Assembly (NCBI GenBank): GCA_949987705.1
Contig: OX465285.1
Coordinates: forward strand, 86,685,975 to 86,749,974
Direction of reading: 5' to 3'
DNA: 64,000 nt
DNA from: Thereva unica
Taxonomy: Eukaryota; Arthropoda; Insecta; Diptera; Therevidae
Within the stretch, counting starts at the first letter, position 1; each line of letters starts with the position of its first letter. Shown piece by piece: positions 11,401 through 23,834 of this stretch. The notes beneath the pieces are model-generated. The model made no database searches, was not told where the DNA came from, and was given only the letters and a program-made list of their open reading frames with translations. Position numbers and translations under genes: made by a program.

Positions 11401-11660
11401 GTAGATATTAAATGAAAAATTGCATGTAAGGGTTTTATAGCGATTAAAATATTTTTTGTAGTTCTTTAGTAGAGATGCGCCGAATGTTCGGCCGAATATT
11501 CGTATTCGGTGTATTCGGCGTATTTTTTAACTACCCAGTATAGGGAAGTTATTGTAATCTGTCCGAAAAACGATATTGAAATTTTTAACGTATTTTCATT
11601 TTTCAAGGTCCCAATAGCATTTAGGAAGAAGTATGTCTGTGTATGTGCGTACGTATGTGG
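8500..11660. other. Long stretch without recognisable genes
   Basis: The frames here are short and overlap on both strands, and none shows a domain. Near 11475-11520 a TTCGGCCGAATATTCG-rich patch resembles the end of a MITE. Otherwise AT-rich DNA with scattered microsatellite-like TA runs (for example near 10975). Confidence 0.4.
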
Positions 11661-12600
11661 TCATTTTTTCCAGCACGATATCCAGGGCCGGCGCTTGGGT
11701 TTTATGCGCCCGGTGCAGTATGCCAATACGCTGGTCTCAATGAAGGACAATGGAAAAAATTGGGTCTCAGTAGAAATGCGCCCAATGCAAGTGCACCATT
11801 TGCCAATATGAAAGCACCGCCCCTGTTTAAGTGCAACGACCTTCTATAGCAGGTTTCAATCCCTCTTCGGTCACGATCCTATCAACCTAATCCCGATGCA
11901 ACCTCGTTTTCATTTGATTTCGAATAATCGCAATGCCTACCCGAGAAGAAGCTTCCTGGAGAGTGAACTTTCAGCATGATTTTACTAGTTTCTCCAGCTT
12001 CTCTGCCGTCCTTCTCATTGTTTCATTTGAGACTTTCCGATATATTCTATTTTGCAGAATTTCGCCGACCACGATACTCTTCTTCCTCGACGTATATTTT
12101 TTTTCATTTCTTTTTTTTCTGGTCTTGTAGTTCTCCCAGGAAGATAAGTTGTTGCCCTTCATTACCTAATTTAAGACCCTTTTAATCCAACGAGATTCCG
12201 CCCGATTCACATGAGTTCGGGGACAGACTTAGAGAATTTCTGAAACTTGCCCCCCTTTTTAATGGCGCCCGGTGCAAGTGCACCATTTGCACCTATAAAA
12301 GCGCCGCCCCTGACGATATCGCGCGAACCATAAAAGATACCGACTTACTTGAGGTGCCGTTCGAAGCGTATTAACGAATATATAATCTGAAAAGATTTTC
12401 ATAAAATTCGGTCAAACCGTTTTTTTGTTTAAACGACGTTCGTGATTTTTGTACCTGCACGATATCGCGCGTACGAAAAACTATATCGGCTTCTTTGAGG
12501 TGCAGAAAGAAGAATATTAACGAAGAAATGCCTTGAAAAAAATTTCATAACATTCGGTCGGGTCTTTTTTTGTTTAAATGAAAAAACTTCGGCTAAGTGT
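11660..12600. repeat. Imperfect tandem repeat of about 140 bp, first unit split
   Basis: A unit starting CACGATATCGCGCG and running through TTTGAGGTGC, ATTAACGA, TTTCATAA.ATTCGGTC and TTTTTTTGTTTAAA occurs at 11674-11682 plus 12321-12440, and again at 12457-12590. The hAT-like element 11683-12312 lies exactly within the first unit's CACGATATC/GCGCG. The second unit shows the uninterrupted site. Confidence 0.65.
11683..12312. mobile_element. Non-autonomous hAT-like element (630 bp)
   Basis: The ends are CAGGGCCGGCGCTT and, inverted, CAGGGGCGGCGCTT, so the element runs CAG...CTG. Identical 8-bp flanks ACGATATC lie at 11675-11682 and 12313-12320. Terminal CAG/CTG with an 8-bp duplication is the hAT signature. 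Subterminal GCGCCCGGTGCA words repeat near both ends. No transposase frame remains; the open frames inside are pyrimidine-rich and not protein-like. Confidence 0.85.
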
Positions 12601-13299
12601 CAGAAAGATCTTAAATTGATAAGTTTTGCTAATATCTAATAAACTCGATGGAATGAGACCCGTTCTAAATGAAGTGATCTTTTTTGGATTCTGCACAGCA
12701 AAACATCACTTGTCAAAATCCGACAACCTTTAAAAATTGTGCAAAAATTACGTTACCATTTACAAACATGGCGAATTTTTCAAGCCTATCAGAACATTTT
12801 TGACGAGTAATTGTTTTCTACATCCTACAGTTTCAGGAAATTGTGGTTCATCCTGGGATTTCCAGTAGTAACCGAAAAAATTGTTGTTTGTAGTCAAGTC
12901 TGACAAATTTTTTACATTGATTAGTTTTGCTAATATCTCCATAAAGCTTTGGAATTTCCAAATGATGTTATTCGCTTCCCAGTTTATCAGCGGCGCTTCT
13001 ACACGCTCAATACGATTTCGAACACTCGCTTTAGTGTAACGATCGAAGTACGAAGGAAATGTTTGTTTGCTAACGTTCAAGAAAAACAAATTCTCTAACA
13101 AAATCTTTTAGATTAACCACTATTATAGTTATTTGAACTAGCTTCTCTCAGGATTACTTTGTCACCAGTTCTGATACTAGTCAATTTCCCACTAGTGCTA
13201 AACGTATTACTATTTTGTTTGACAGTTTATTCCGTCTACGTTCATCATACTGGGAAGTTGATCGTGTGGACCGAAGGGGTCAAACCCAAATACCAACTA
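12601..13299. repeat. Degenerate duplicated noncoding DNA
   Basis: ATTGATAAGTTTTGCTAATATCT at about 12616-12638 recurs with one change at about 12916-12938, showing an older duplication of about 300 bp. The 113-codon minus frame over this stretch has no recognisable domain. Confidence 0.4.
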
Positions 13300-14760
13300 G
13301 TTTATTCTGGAACTGACGTCTTCTTCTGCACCGCCATTTTCGGTAATAATACTACCGAGGTAGCAGAATTTCAGCGCGTTTATGTGCAGGACCGAACCGG
13401 TCCCAAGTACCAAAAAAGGTCCCAAAAAACCCCGCATAAACGAGGACGGGACCGAACCATTTTCGGTCCTTTGGGTCTTGATTTTCGGGTGGACCATAGT
13501 GGACCGAACCGTTTCGGTACCGACACATAAACTGTTTTGGACCAAAACATAACCTTATTTATTCCAATAAATCGAAAAAAGGGTGGAAATAAGTTTAAAA
13601 TAAGCGAAATTTAATATTATTATTGAAATAGGTGAACATTGGGCATAGGAAGAGGTAATAAAAACACTTCCAGACGTGTGCACTAAGCTTAATATAACGG
13701 CGCTAATGGATGGGGAAAATGCGAAGCAACGACATTTTTAATAAAATTGGTTTACAGAAATGTTAGCTCGCAAAATTATTTCACACATTGTTCAAATAAA
13801 TCATGTTTTTAGAAGATTGCTAAAATGTTTCATTTTGACTTCGTTGTCACAGCTAAGGGTGAGGTTATATTCGAATGCGCACATAAACTCAAGACCGGAT
13901 CGGTCCAATAGACCGGTTCGGTCCTGCACATAAACGCGCTGTTTATCAACCAGCCCCACGTCACGGGTATTCAGCGCAGTTCGTTCAATGTTGTTTGCAT
14001 TTATCCGCATTTCTTTAGTTTTAGTCGGATTTAGCCTTAAGCCTGCTGGACTACTTTCTGTTGCCAAATTGTTTAGCATGTTTTTGAGGTCGAACAGATA
14101 TCATCCGCGTAGTCGAGATTTCTTAAGTCTAGCAAACCCCATTGTATGCCGCCCCTTCTACTATCTAGAGCTCCGACAAGGATGTCATTTATTACTATAA
14201 GAAATATTAATGGCGAAAGGAAGCATCCTTGTCGAACTCCTGAACTCACCTCAAACCTGTCGGATAATTTTCCATTATGGAGAACTCTGCATTTAGAATT
14301 GTTGTATAGGGCTTTTATCAATTCTATTATTTTATCAGGCAGTCCACGTTGCCGTAGTGCCTGCCATATAAAGCTCCTATTAACCGAGTCGAACGCTTTC
14401 TCATAGTCTACGAAAGCAAGGTAAAGGGGGGATCGGAATTCAGTAGACTGCTCCACTATTATTCTCAAGGTGTTAATATGGTCTAACATGAGCGGCCCTT
14501 CCTGAATCCGGCCTGCTGCCTTCTAAGCGTTCGGTCTACTGCCTCTCTTATCCTAGATAGTAATATATGGGGCAAAATTTTGCCGATAAACAGATGCCTC
14601 TCCAGTTGTCGCATATTGTTAGGTCTCTCTTTTTTTGTATTTTGACTATGACACCTTCCATCCAATCCTCCGAAAAGGTACAGGTGTTCCATGCTATTTC
14701 CAGGATTGGCTGTAGCGCATCTGCTATGAGGCTTGAATCGGCTTTCAAATTTCAAATTGA
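13300..14760 (-). pseudogene. LINE reverse-transcriptase pseudogene interrupted by a DNA transposon
   Basis: Read from high to low coordinates, the minus strand gives WMEGVIVKIQKKRDLT.CDNWRGI (about 14600), AGFRKGRSC (14500), LYLAFVDYEKAFDSVNR (14400, catalytic block A), VSSGVRQGCFLSPLIF (14220), LRNLDYADDI (14110, the YADD box) and LRLNPTKTKEMRIN (13990). It then continues GLVDK | FCYLGSIITENGGAEEDVSS (13945 and below 13371). The bar marks the insertion of the 570-bp element 13372-13941. Frameshifts between blocks make it dead. It is RTE/R4-like by motif spacing; the clade is not certain. Confidence 0.85.
13372..13941. mobile_element. DNA transposon with 31-bp perfect inverted repeats
   Basis: The ends are perfect 31-bp inverted repeats (13372-13402 and 13911-13941) starting CAGCGCGTTTATGTGCAGGA. 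TTT occurs on both sides (13369-13371, 13942-13944). Removing the element and one TTT rejoins the host reverse transcriptase in frame (VDK + FCYLG), which fixes the borders. The interior is 570 bp with clustered GGACCG/CGGTCC words near the left end and no transposase. The 3-bp duplication hints at a PIF/Harbinger- or CACTA-like mechanism; this is unproven. Confidence 0.85.
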
Positions 14761-14764
14761 TAGG

Positions 14765-15215
14765 TTATATTTTTATTCAGTCTTCCGCCATCTTGTGTTG
14801 GCCGCCATTTTGAATTTGGAATAACGCCAATTAGGTCATTGTACTCTACTCGTAATACGCTTTCATTTGATGGGATCGAGAAACACAATTGCAATATTCG
14901 GCCGCCATCTTGACTTTTTTACAAAAAAGTCATATTGCATTGTTACGCGAAGTATGCATATGGACAACATATGGGGTGATCGGTTACATGAAAGTGGGTC
15001 AAAAGCTGCAAGAGGGGTAGAACGTAAGAAATTGTGAAACATCGTAGTAATTAATTTATTAAAAAAAAAACTAATTAAAATTTCGAAAAACGGAAACTTA
15101 CTTCCACCTGTTAGGATATCCATACATCTATAAAAACAATCAGATCTAGTTTGGCTCCAACGCGTGACGGTACGCACAAGCAGACACGCAGACACTTTCT
15201 TTTATTAGACAGATT
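14765..15215. repeat. GGCCGCCATTTTGAATTTGG-type dispersed repeat
   Basis: Contains GGCCGCCATTTTGAATTTGG followed by AATAACG, TACTCTACTCGTAATA, TTTCATTTGATGGGATCGAG and TTCGGCCGCCATCTTG. The right end is ACACGCAGACACTTTCTTTTATTA. It is the same family as 20120-20900. Its right end is like that of 51060-51345. Confidence 0.65.
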
Positions 15216-16293
15216 TACATCAAAAATATATTGAAATATTAAAAATACTAGAATTAGGGTGAAATAAACAAAGTCCAATGACGATTTTGCAAAAAATGAC
15301 AAAAAAAATTATCAAAATAGCATTAGACTTGAAAACAAATGGACATTAGCATATTAACTTGTTTTAGGAAAAAGTGTCTAGGAAGACGTCTCACATGACT
15401 AGACAGAATTAACTGAAGATAAAAAAACTAATTAAGTCACTATTGAATGATGATTTCAGAAGGCACATGATAATAGATCAAAATATCGTTATCATTATTT
15501 CAGCAGGTAGCAAATTTAGAAGAAAAAATTATGACATGAACTAAGCAAAATTTCTGCATCATAAATAGTAAAATTATGTTTAAAAATGGAATTTTGTTGA
15601 AATCTTATCTGATTTATCATGTAAATATGATTGTACGATTACCAACAGCAGGTGTTTTGAGGTATATTTTGAAGTGGTAGTGAATGATTTATTATCTAAT
15701 CTATATTTTTTTAGTATATTTTGACATTTTTTTATATTAATAACAACATTATTAAAAAAATTAATATCTACAATTTAAAAAAAGATTATTAGGAAGATTG
15801 AGTTTTAGATTTGTAAGTTATTCAAGTGTGTAAATGTTATATTGTTAATCAGTTTATCTGGGCTTATATATATTTATATAGGCTTATTACTAAGGACAAT
15901 AAAGTTTAAAGCTATAATATCTTATATTTACACATACAAAAAGTTTTCTAGATAAAATAGAGTATTTTATTTTCATATGAGTGGCCGATGAACAATACTT
16001 TGATGATGCTAGAACGATTTATTTTCAAAAATTTTGATTAAACATTACATCAAATAATAGACTAACCAGCCAACCAATCAAAGGAGAGAAATACTCAGGG
16101 GTTTACTATTCAAATTTATTAAATTCTTTATGAATTTAACAAACGATATAATTGTATATCAATGCCGACTAATCGCAGCATTTTCAACCACTTATTCTCT
16201 GTCTACGTGATAGATAAAAAGAACTAAGCCGTGTCCACGCTTAACAAACATTTGACATACAGTTGAATAGTGTTTGTTATGTGTGTCCGCCAA
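15216..16293. other. AT-rich DNA, nothing recognised
   Basis: Very AT-rich, with no open frame of note and no clear repeat ends. Confidence 0.45.
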
Positions 16294-16306
16294 TCTTGGA
16301 GTCTTT

Positions 16307-16713
16307 AGGTTAGGTTAGATATGGCTGAGCTTTTGGTTCAAGCCCACACACTTAGGCCAGAAGGATAGGCCCATTGTGATGCCATAGTGATCCCATTTTT
16401 AAACCTGATGTCGAATGTCGTTTCTTCGTTAAAACCATCTCGAGGAAGTAATGAATCTTCTAAGTTGCGGGATCCCAAACTTCGAGATTTCCGCAAGGTT
16501 ACTTAGAAAGGGTTCACCAAAATGTGGTTAACCTTATCCTGCTTAGGGCCGGGCAGTGACAGAGGAGATGTAGTACACTTTCCGCCTCGTCCAGGTTCTT
16601 ACAGCTTCTGCAGAAATCGTAGGTCTCAAGACCTAAATGGGTCGCATGCGTCCCTATCAGACAGTGTCCGGTCAACACTCCTACTATAACTGAGAGTTCT
16701 TGTCTCCCGAGGC
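16307..16713 (-). mobile_element. 5'-truncated LOA/I-like LINE with telomere-like tail
   Basis: The minus strand gives LTGHCLIGTHATHLGLETYD, then FCRSCKNLDEAESVLHLLCH and CPAL. This is the His/Cys region downstream of the RNase H domain in LOA/I-clade elements. Its 3' end is CATATCTAACCTAACCT, two-plus units of the insect telomere repeat in (CCTAA)n orientation. It is bounded by perfect 13-bp copies of TCTTGGAGTCTTT (16294-16306 and 16714-16726). It sits at the start of the next LINE relic. Confidence 0.85.
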
Positions 16714-16726
16714 TCTTGGAGTCTTT

Positions 16727-17770
16727 GGATGTTTAAAAATGTTTGGATTGAATCCAAATGAAATGGAAAACGTCATTTTTAAGCAACTTATTTCGTATAT
16801 TGAAGAAAACTGTCTCCTTTCTAAATGGCAAACTGCCTTTAGATTTGGACACAGTTGTGAAACTGCACTACTAAAAGTCTCTTCTGATATCTATGATGCC
16901 TTGGACATCACTAAAGTAACTTTTTTGACTTTACTCGATTTCTCGAAGGCATTTGATTTAGTTGATCATGTAAAGCTCTTACAGAAATTATGTAGTAATT
17001 TCGATCTCGGTCCTCGGTCCGCTGTGCAATTATTGCTAAGCTAATTATCTGGTCGTTTTCAAATCGTTAAAATCCAGGACAAATTCTCCCATATTTCTAC
17101 GCTGTGGTGTTCCACAAGGCTCTATTCTAGGTCCCTTGCTGTTTAGAATTTATATTCCTCTTGTAATTAAGAACACATCTGTTCACTTAATATGCTGATG
17201 ATGTGCAAATCTACATAAGTATGCCCATCGATTCAATCGTTGAGTGTATTCGCAGACTTAACGATGATTTGAGGAGAATTTCTGATTGGACTGTTACCAA
17301 TAAACTGCCCTCAAATCCTAGGAAATTTTCATGTCTGGTAGTTGGTAAGACTCTTATTGTTGTATTAAGTACTCTCGCACCAATTGTAATAAATGATGCC
17401 GTCCTGCTTTATGTTGAGTCAGTCAGAAACCTAGGTGTTGTGTTTAATTCTGAATTAAGTTGTTGCAGTCATACGAGCAGAGTTCTTCAAAAAGTCTATG
17501 GATGCTTACGTCAACTATTGCAAAATATCGTTGGTACCACGAATTAAAATTTATTTTTAAGCTTATCAATAAAATGTGTCCTCGATATTTATTTGAGAAA
17601 CTATGCTTCTTACAATCCAATAAGCAGGTCACATTATTGATTCGTAGGTGTAACTCGTTATATGGCGATCGTTGTCCAAGCTGCGCGTAAATGGCATGCC
17701 TTGCCTCGGAGTATTCGGAGTGCAACATCTAGCCGAACTTTCAGCAACCTTTTAAAAGACCATTTTAGTT
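16727..17770 (+). pseudogene. CR1-like LINE reverse-transcriptase relic
   Basis: Plus-strand blocks in order are WQTAFRFGHSCETALLKVSS (16828), LTLLDFSKAFDLVDHVKLL (16925, catalytic block A), CSTRLYSRSLAV (17105, decayed PQGS.LGPLL) and a YADDVQI-like block at about 17190. They continue with ISDWTVTNKLPSNPRKFSCL (17280) and KWHALPRSIRSATSSRTFSN (17690) close to the C terminus. Stops at 17041 and later, plus shifts, make it inactive. Confidence 0.8.
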
Positions 17771-19510
17771 GATTCTTTCGTTTCAGTCTTCTATCTCTTT
17801 CTTTCTCTTTTATCTTCTCTTCACGTTGTTTTCTCTTTTATCATTTATTAAAATAAAAATATTGTATTATTAAAATATTGTAGTTTTCCCCTGTGCAGTG
17901 CAGTGCAGATGTCTAATGTTTGTGCTATACCATTATTATTATTCCCAGCGGGGAATTGAAGCGCTTTTGAACAGATTCTAAAGCCTTGAAAAGGAATACC
18001 AACACGCTTCTTATTCATATCCCAATTCCCTTCCTTTTAACACAGGCATGTCATCCGAGTGAATCGCTTATATTTTGTTGCTGAAGAATCACAATCGAAG
18101 CTGAGAAATTGAAGCTCTTGAAGCAATTGAGCCTTTGTTTTCATCAAAAATAGTACTTCATAGCTGACGCGATTATTATAAAAACCACAAATTTCCCAAC
18201 TAAGGGGAATAAAAGAGAGCTTGAGGAAAACAAAGCAAAAAATGGGAGTATGAAGTGCGTGCTTCCAAAAAGCTTCCATAACGCTTTCGGCAGCGCTTAA
18301 TGAATTTCCCGCTGGGTTATTACTCTCGACGATTGGGTCCTACCCGTATATGACGAAACAATGTCCGGGATGCTCCGCTAGTAGCAGGAGGCGATATTTA
18401 AAAGATAAGAAAAGCCGAGCATATATGTAAATGTAAGTGACAAATTTGAGATTATCCTGTCGAATTAAGTAGATTGCGTTTCTTCTATACGTTGTGCCAT
18501 TTTGTTTTTATTCTGATAAAGAGAATACAATTTTACAATGTGGTTTGTTATATCCTCATCGATATTTTTAGCTAATCAAGCGAATACGCTTATCTACAAG
18601 AACCAAAACCGAAATTGTCGTCAGTTCTTCCTCATTCTTTAACATTGATTCAAGTTGGTCAAGATCATGAGACATGCTTCGCTCTCACCAATGAAAAAAT
18701 TACTTGATAGACATCCAATTATGAGATCAGCTGTTTTTAATGATCGTAGTAATTAAAGTGGAGCATTTTAATTATATAAACAATAACAATTATTTTTAAA
18801 TACCTTACAAATTTTATCGAAGTCTTTTTCTGTTTTTAATGTAGATCAAAAATGTACATAGTTTATATAGAGATGTTGAATCTTGTAAAATGTCAGTATT
18901 AGCTTATGTAACACTATTAAGGAAGCTGCTGCTTATATGCGTATTTTCATGTTGTTTTGATATGTTTTGAAAAATTATTAATTTTTACCGTTGGCTTTCA
19001 CAGAGCCTTAAACCGGGCACTGTTTTGACCCAGAGTGTAAAAGTATTGATAAGTTTTTGAAAGATTATGAACGCCGGCAAGATTCGAGACCACGTTCTCC
19101 AATTAAAGATAAGAAAAACCCATTATTATTAATTTGATAACCTTTCAAGGTTTAAGTACGGCTGTATGTCGATCTACAATGTGAATCAGTCTTTTCCCGG
19201 GTGCATATGTACCAAACATATTTAATTTTTTTCTGAATTGATAATTTTTTCTTGTTTGTTATTAATGATTATAATCGCCTTATTAGTCAAAACATATTTT
19301 TTTTTTATTTTTAGCTCTTCCAGAAATGACCAGTAATGAACTTGTTATTTAATTTATGTTGTTGAAAATACGACGTATAATAAGAATTTTTTTATGAAAT
19401 AGAGGAGGTGCTCTGTATATAATGTATGTACATATTTTTAACTTTACAGTTTGATAATGTTCTATACTTCAAATTGGTCACACCGAATAAATAAATTCAA
19501 TTCGCCACGT
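17771..19510. other. No gene recognised
   Basis: Pyrimidine-rich leader (17771-17830) after the LINE relic, then AT-rich DNA. A short frame near 19035-19110 reads FLKDYERRQDSRPRSPIKD, which is protein-like, but it is not linked to any exon. Confidence 0.4.
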
Positions 19511-19514
19511 GGGA

Positions 19515-19574
19515 TGTACGAACAGGACGTACTGTTCGGACCGCCAGCTAACGGATCAAAGAAGAAGAAGAAAA
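19515..19574 (+). mobile_element. Short 3' end of an RTE-like LINE
   Basis: TCGGACCGCCAGCTAACGG followed by ATCAAAGAAGAAGAA is identical to the 3' terminus of 30387-31729, so this is a very short 5'-truncated copy. It lies directly upstream of another LINE relic. Its left border and target duplication are not clear. Confidence 0.75.
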
Positions 19575-19579
19575 CGGTT

Positions 19580-20060
19580 CAAGATTGTTAAAGTTCTTAT
19601 TGTTCCACACTTCTTCTATAGCTCCCTTGTATATATACCCCTTGATGCATATTGTCGTCAACGTCTCTCAGTGGCCTTTAATGATTGTTAAAGTTCATTT
19701 TTCACTTGCGAAGTTCAGATCATATGTCTGGTGTACGAAACTCCCTACTAGGTTGTGACCTGTTTTGTTTGATATCGCTGCATTGTGCACAAAGTTCTCT
19801 ACATGGAAAGTCCTTCTTACCTCTCAGAATTTCTCCTTCCTCTACAAACCATGCGTTCGATTAAATTTCTCATTCCTGTACACCATTCCCTAATGGGTAG
19901 CCGTTCCTTCTTTGTGCATCCTTTTAGACTTTGTATTAACCTTCCTAGCAATATTCAAAAAATAGGCACAGCCAATAGGCCAAACAGACATCCTCTTTTC
20001 TATCCTCCTATTTTTCCTTTTAGTATTGTCTTTTTCTCTGCCCAGTTATGATCTTTTCCT
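19580..20060 (+). pseudogene. LINE reverse-transcriptase C-terminal relic
   Basis: Broken plus-strand frames resemble the C-terminal end of CR1/Jockey-type reverse transcriptases: YIPLDAYCRQRLSVAFNDC (19640), VLYMESPSYLSEFLLPLQT (19800) and GSRSFFVHPFRLCINLPSN (19900). At least two stops separate them. A pyrimidine-rich tail follows. Confidence 0.6.
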
Positions 20061-20119
20061 TTCTTGGTCCTTACTCTAACACGTTTCCTTCTTTCTCGTC
20101 CTGTCCCTCTTAGTATTTA

Positions 20120-20900
20120 CTAGCAAAAACCCGCGGGCGTTGCAACGCCTTTCAATAAAAACACGACAGACACATAGCCAAACATATTCAGAAGGGTCCG
20201 CATCGATTTTGCTTTAACGGACGATAAGACGCCAAGTTCAGTACTTCGCTCATGGCGCCCTCTCCCCCTCAATATTGTTTTTCTCAAAAAAAGTAATTAA
20301 TTATCAAAATTTGGCACCCACTTAAATGCTTACTCTTTACCTATCTTATTTTATTAACACTGGATCTTTTCGTTGGGCACCCCACGTTTTTTTTTACATT
20401 TCGAAAGTTAGGTTGTTCCCATATACTGGCTGGAGCAATGAAAACTTTACATTCAAAATTATTTTTTTACTTTTTAGTTCATTTTGAAATAAAAGCGTAT
20501 TTTTTAGTTTACGTCTTCCGTCATTTTGTGGTGACCGCCATATTTGATTTAAAATGACGTCACATAGCTTACTGTACTATACTCGTCATACACATTCATT
20601 TGATACCCATACCGAAAGGTAAACCGCCATTTTTTTTGGCCGCCATTTTGAATTTGGAATGACGTTACACAACTAATAGTATTCTACTTGTTACACTCTA
20701 CCCATTCCGAGCGTGTTGTAAAATAAAAAAGTAATCCCCCATTTTGTTTTGTCCGCCATTTTGAATTTGGAATGACGCCACACAGCTATTCGTATTCTAT
20801 TTGTTATATCCTTTCATTTGATACCCATGACGAGGATCGGGAAACGCAATTACAAAATTCGGCCGCCATCTTAGAACCGCCATCTTGAGGTTCTTATCTA
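20120..20900. repeat. Array of about 110-bp GGCCGCCATTTTGAATTTGG repeats
   Basis: Three to four imperfect units carry CCGCCATTTTGAATTTGGAA, TGACG(T/C)(C/T)ACA and TATTCTA(C/T)TTGTTA followed by TTTCATTTGATACCCAT (20520-20880). A left border element TACTAGCAAAAACCCGCGGG lies near 20118. The latter matches a word common at the edge of dispersed repeats in insects. No coding frame. Related copies are at 14765-15215, 44860-45260 and 51060-51345. Confidence 0.7.
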
Positions 20901-22300
20901 TTTATCGTCAAATATGCAAATCTCGTGTACTTCCTTTTTTTCATATAATATAAAATAATAATTTGTCATTTGGCATTTGTCTGATAGTTTTTCACTCTGA
21001 CTTGTGTCATTCATTTTGTTGTACCTAGTCTGATCATGCGAACTAGTTTTGATTAATACTTGATTTACGCTCCTTTAATCCTTCATGGGACATAGGGCGG
21101 AAACAGTTGCCCTTATGTTTGCTTAAAGTCGACAAATATATTATACTCAAAATATTTTTCGAGTATTTTCTACCGGTTTGGGTGGTGTTCCGCTTTCATT
21201 TATAAAGCTCCCTCGATATTATCTACTAATTGATATTCTCTTCTACCCTCTATAGAAAGCGGTGACATCCACTAATTTATACTAAACTTGTTTATGCCTT
21301 TTGTCAAATTTTTACTGTGTGAAATATATTCATTATAGTTCTATTAGTTGACGTAGTTGCAATACTATCAATCAAATATTTAAATGATTGACAAATAACT
21401 TATCCCACCTATTTATTTAATTGATATGACGAACTAAAAATAATTTTATGATCCCAATAGAGCATAAACATGTGGATATTTTCAGCACATGTAAACTTTG
21501 TTGTAAGAAACTGGATTTAAACCGAAAATTAACTAAAATCGAATAAAATCGAAAGAATTTTGTTTACGTTTTTTAAACAGTCGAGATAAATAATTCACGG
21601 TTATAAAATGAACTTTTTAGCAATGATTTTGGTGGTTTTTGTCATTTGCCAGACAACCTTAGAAGAACCTTGACACGAATGATAAAAGCCTATGAGATTC
21701 TCAAGAAATCACATCTATGTGGTTATGGGATTATTTTTCATCAAAATGCTCACATGCTGAATTATTACAACTGAACGAGTGTCAATAAAAACAAAATACA
21801 AAACATGAAAAGGTTTTCTTAATAATTTTGAATAAATTTGAATTTATTAACTTGAATGAATTATTTTATTAGTTCAACTCTTATCCAAATAATTTACGTT
21901 TTATGGCACCTCTGGTGACATATTGTGGATTTAGGGGTTTTTCACTGCGTACTCAGAATAATGTTGTTAAAAATGTTCTTTTCGGTTTACCGAGAATGTT
22001 TGAAAGGTTCTTACCTGATATTAAAATGGAACTTAGGTAGATAATGCAAGTGATTTATGTACAAATTTTCGGTTTAATTTGCACTTAATATTCAAAATGA
22101 ATGAATACTTGGAATAGAATGAATACAGTCTTTCGCTGAAATCTGGGTAATTTTTGTATTTTTTCCTTTTAAAGAATTTTGCAAAGGAATTTTGGAATGA
22201 GTAAAACGTAATAACTACGTCTGCACTTATTACCTTTTACGGAGTACCCGTGGTTAGGAAATATCGTCCAATGGAACGCAGCTGTTATGGGTATCTACAC
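20901..22300. other. AT-rich DNA, nothing recognised
   Basis: No gene or clear repeat. The AT content rises and frames are short. Confidence 0.4.
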
Positions 22301-22358
22301 TGTTGATACACAACGATGCATCGAAGTAACTCGATGTTTAGAATACGATACATCGAAT

Positions 22359-23834
22359 CAGAGCCGGCTTTAGGTATTTTGGCGCCCCGGGCGAGATATT
22401 TTTATGCGCCCTTAATTTTTTAGACATTTCTTTTCGGTAGATTACCTATATTATAATGCACAAATTATATAATAACCCGAGTAAAAATAAAAGATGGCAT
22501 AACAACGACCAAACACTGGCCCCTTGGGAGTACATAAGGGTTTGGGACGGCCAAACGTAAGGTTTAAATGGCCGAGAACTGAGTTATTCACACGGGCATA
22601 CGACGGCAAATTTGAACTAAAAAATAATATGCACCTAATATATTGTTGAATGTGCTTTTTGTGAGAGGCGTATAGAATTTTTTGTTTAAAGGATTATTTT
22701 TTGTTGGGTGAGAAGCATATACAACATTTGTTGACGGACTCGTTCTTTGCATATTCTGTCCGATGAGGGTAATCCTTAAACATTTGTATATGCCTATGGC
22801 ATCGAACTTGATTCTATCGGACACGAACAAGCACGAAATAAGCACTTCCCTCCTTTGTGACAGCGGCATGAAATCCATTTTCTCGAATCTGTCCATGGAG
22901 GGCGGAAAGGTGCTAAAATCGCGAGGGTCGTGTAGGTTTCTCAGAGCGAAGAGGAGAAATTTCTTCTATACTGTTTTCAACCTATCACTAGTTACCTGAT
23001 TGGAGGATGATACAGGTCGCCTGCTGCCATGTTTATACTACATTGCCAACCGCTGCTTCTGAGCTTATAGATGCTAACTTCCTCTCAACCATGATGACTA
23101 AGCATCTAAGCGCTCACAGAGCTCTATCGGAGTCAGCCTCTTCGTTAGATGAAGCCGTTTTGGAAACCTTTATCCATGCCTATCTTAGTCCAAAATGGAG
23201 TTTATGATAAACTCTTCCGAGCCACTCTAGGCACTCGTCGTTGAGTAGCAGTACCAGTGTTTTACTTGGGGTTGCCCGGCATTGAGTAAATTTTAGTTGT
23301 GCATAGGGATGTCCCGGTTGTGGCGTTGAAGCTACTCAGCAATTTGTCTGACTCTGCTTCCATTTTTGGGAGCTAGAACCTCGCCCTTGGTATTTTGGTA
23401 ATATCTCTCCCCTTTCATCCCTCCCTTTTGGTTATATCTCTCCCCCGGAATCAAAAGGGAGCAGCGGCACTTCTGACGACTCTTACCTCATCACGAACTC
23501 CATGAATATCCCTGATATTTTGGTCTTGATGTCGGAGAAGGTCCGGGAGTGTGCTGCTACTAGAATTGGCATAGGTTAGTGCCACTAGAAGGTGGTCCTT
23601 CACTACTTCGCTCATTGTCCTGTTACCCGTTGAGCCTGATTGTTGGGTTCCTGAAGTAGAAGCATCCCGAACTATTGTTGGTCTTGAGAGCTTTTCCCTT
23701 TTTGGTAATTATTTGAAGTCTCTGAGCTATCTTCACGGGAATGAATGAACATATTATTGGATCGCGGCGGCGCCCCTAGGACATGGCTCCCTCGGGCGAT
23801 CGCCCGGGTTCGCTCACCCCTAAAGCCGGTACTG
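22359..23834. mobile_element. hAT-type element, 1476 bp, no intact transposase
   Basis: The ends are CAGAGCCGGCTTTAGG and, inverted, CAGTACCGGCTTTAGG, with subterminal GCCCGGGCGA words at both sides. Exact 8-bp duplications CATCGAAT occur at 22351-22358 and 23835-23842. Several 70-100-codon frames exist on both strands, but none shows a recognisable hAT catalytic or dimerisation domain, so it is non-autonomous or decayed. Confidence 0.88.

Noticed and set aside
12760..13101. 113-codon minus-strand frame as a gene
   Set aside because: It overlaps an old noncoding duplication and has no recognisable motif.
19035..19115. Protein-like peptide FLKDYERRQDSRPRSPIKD as an exon
   Set aside because: No convincing donor or acceptor pair and no neighbouring exon. 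Too short to judge.
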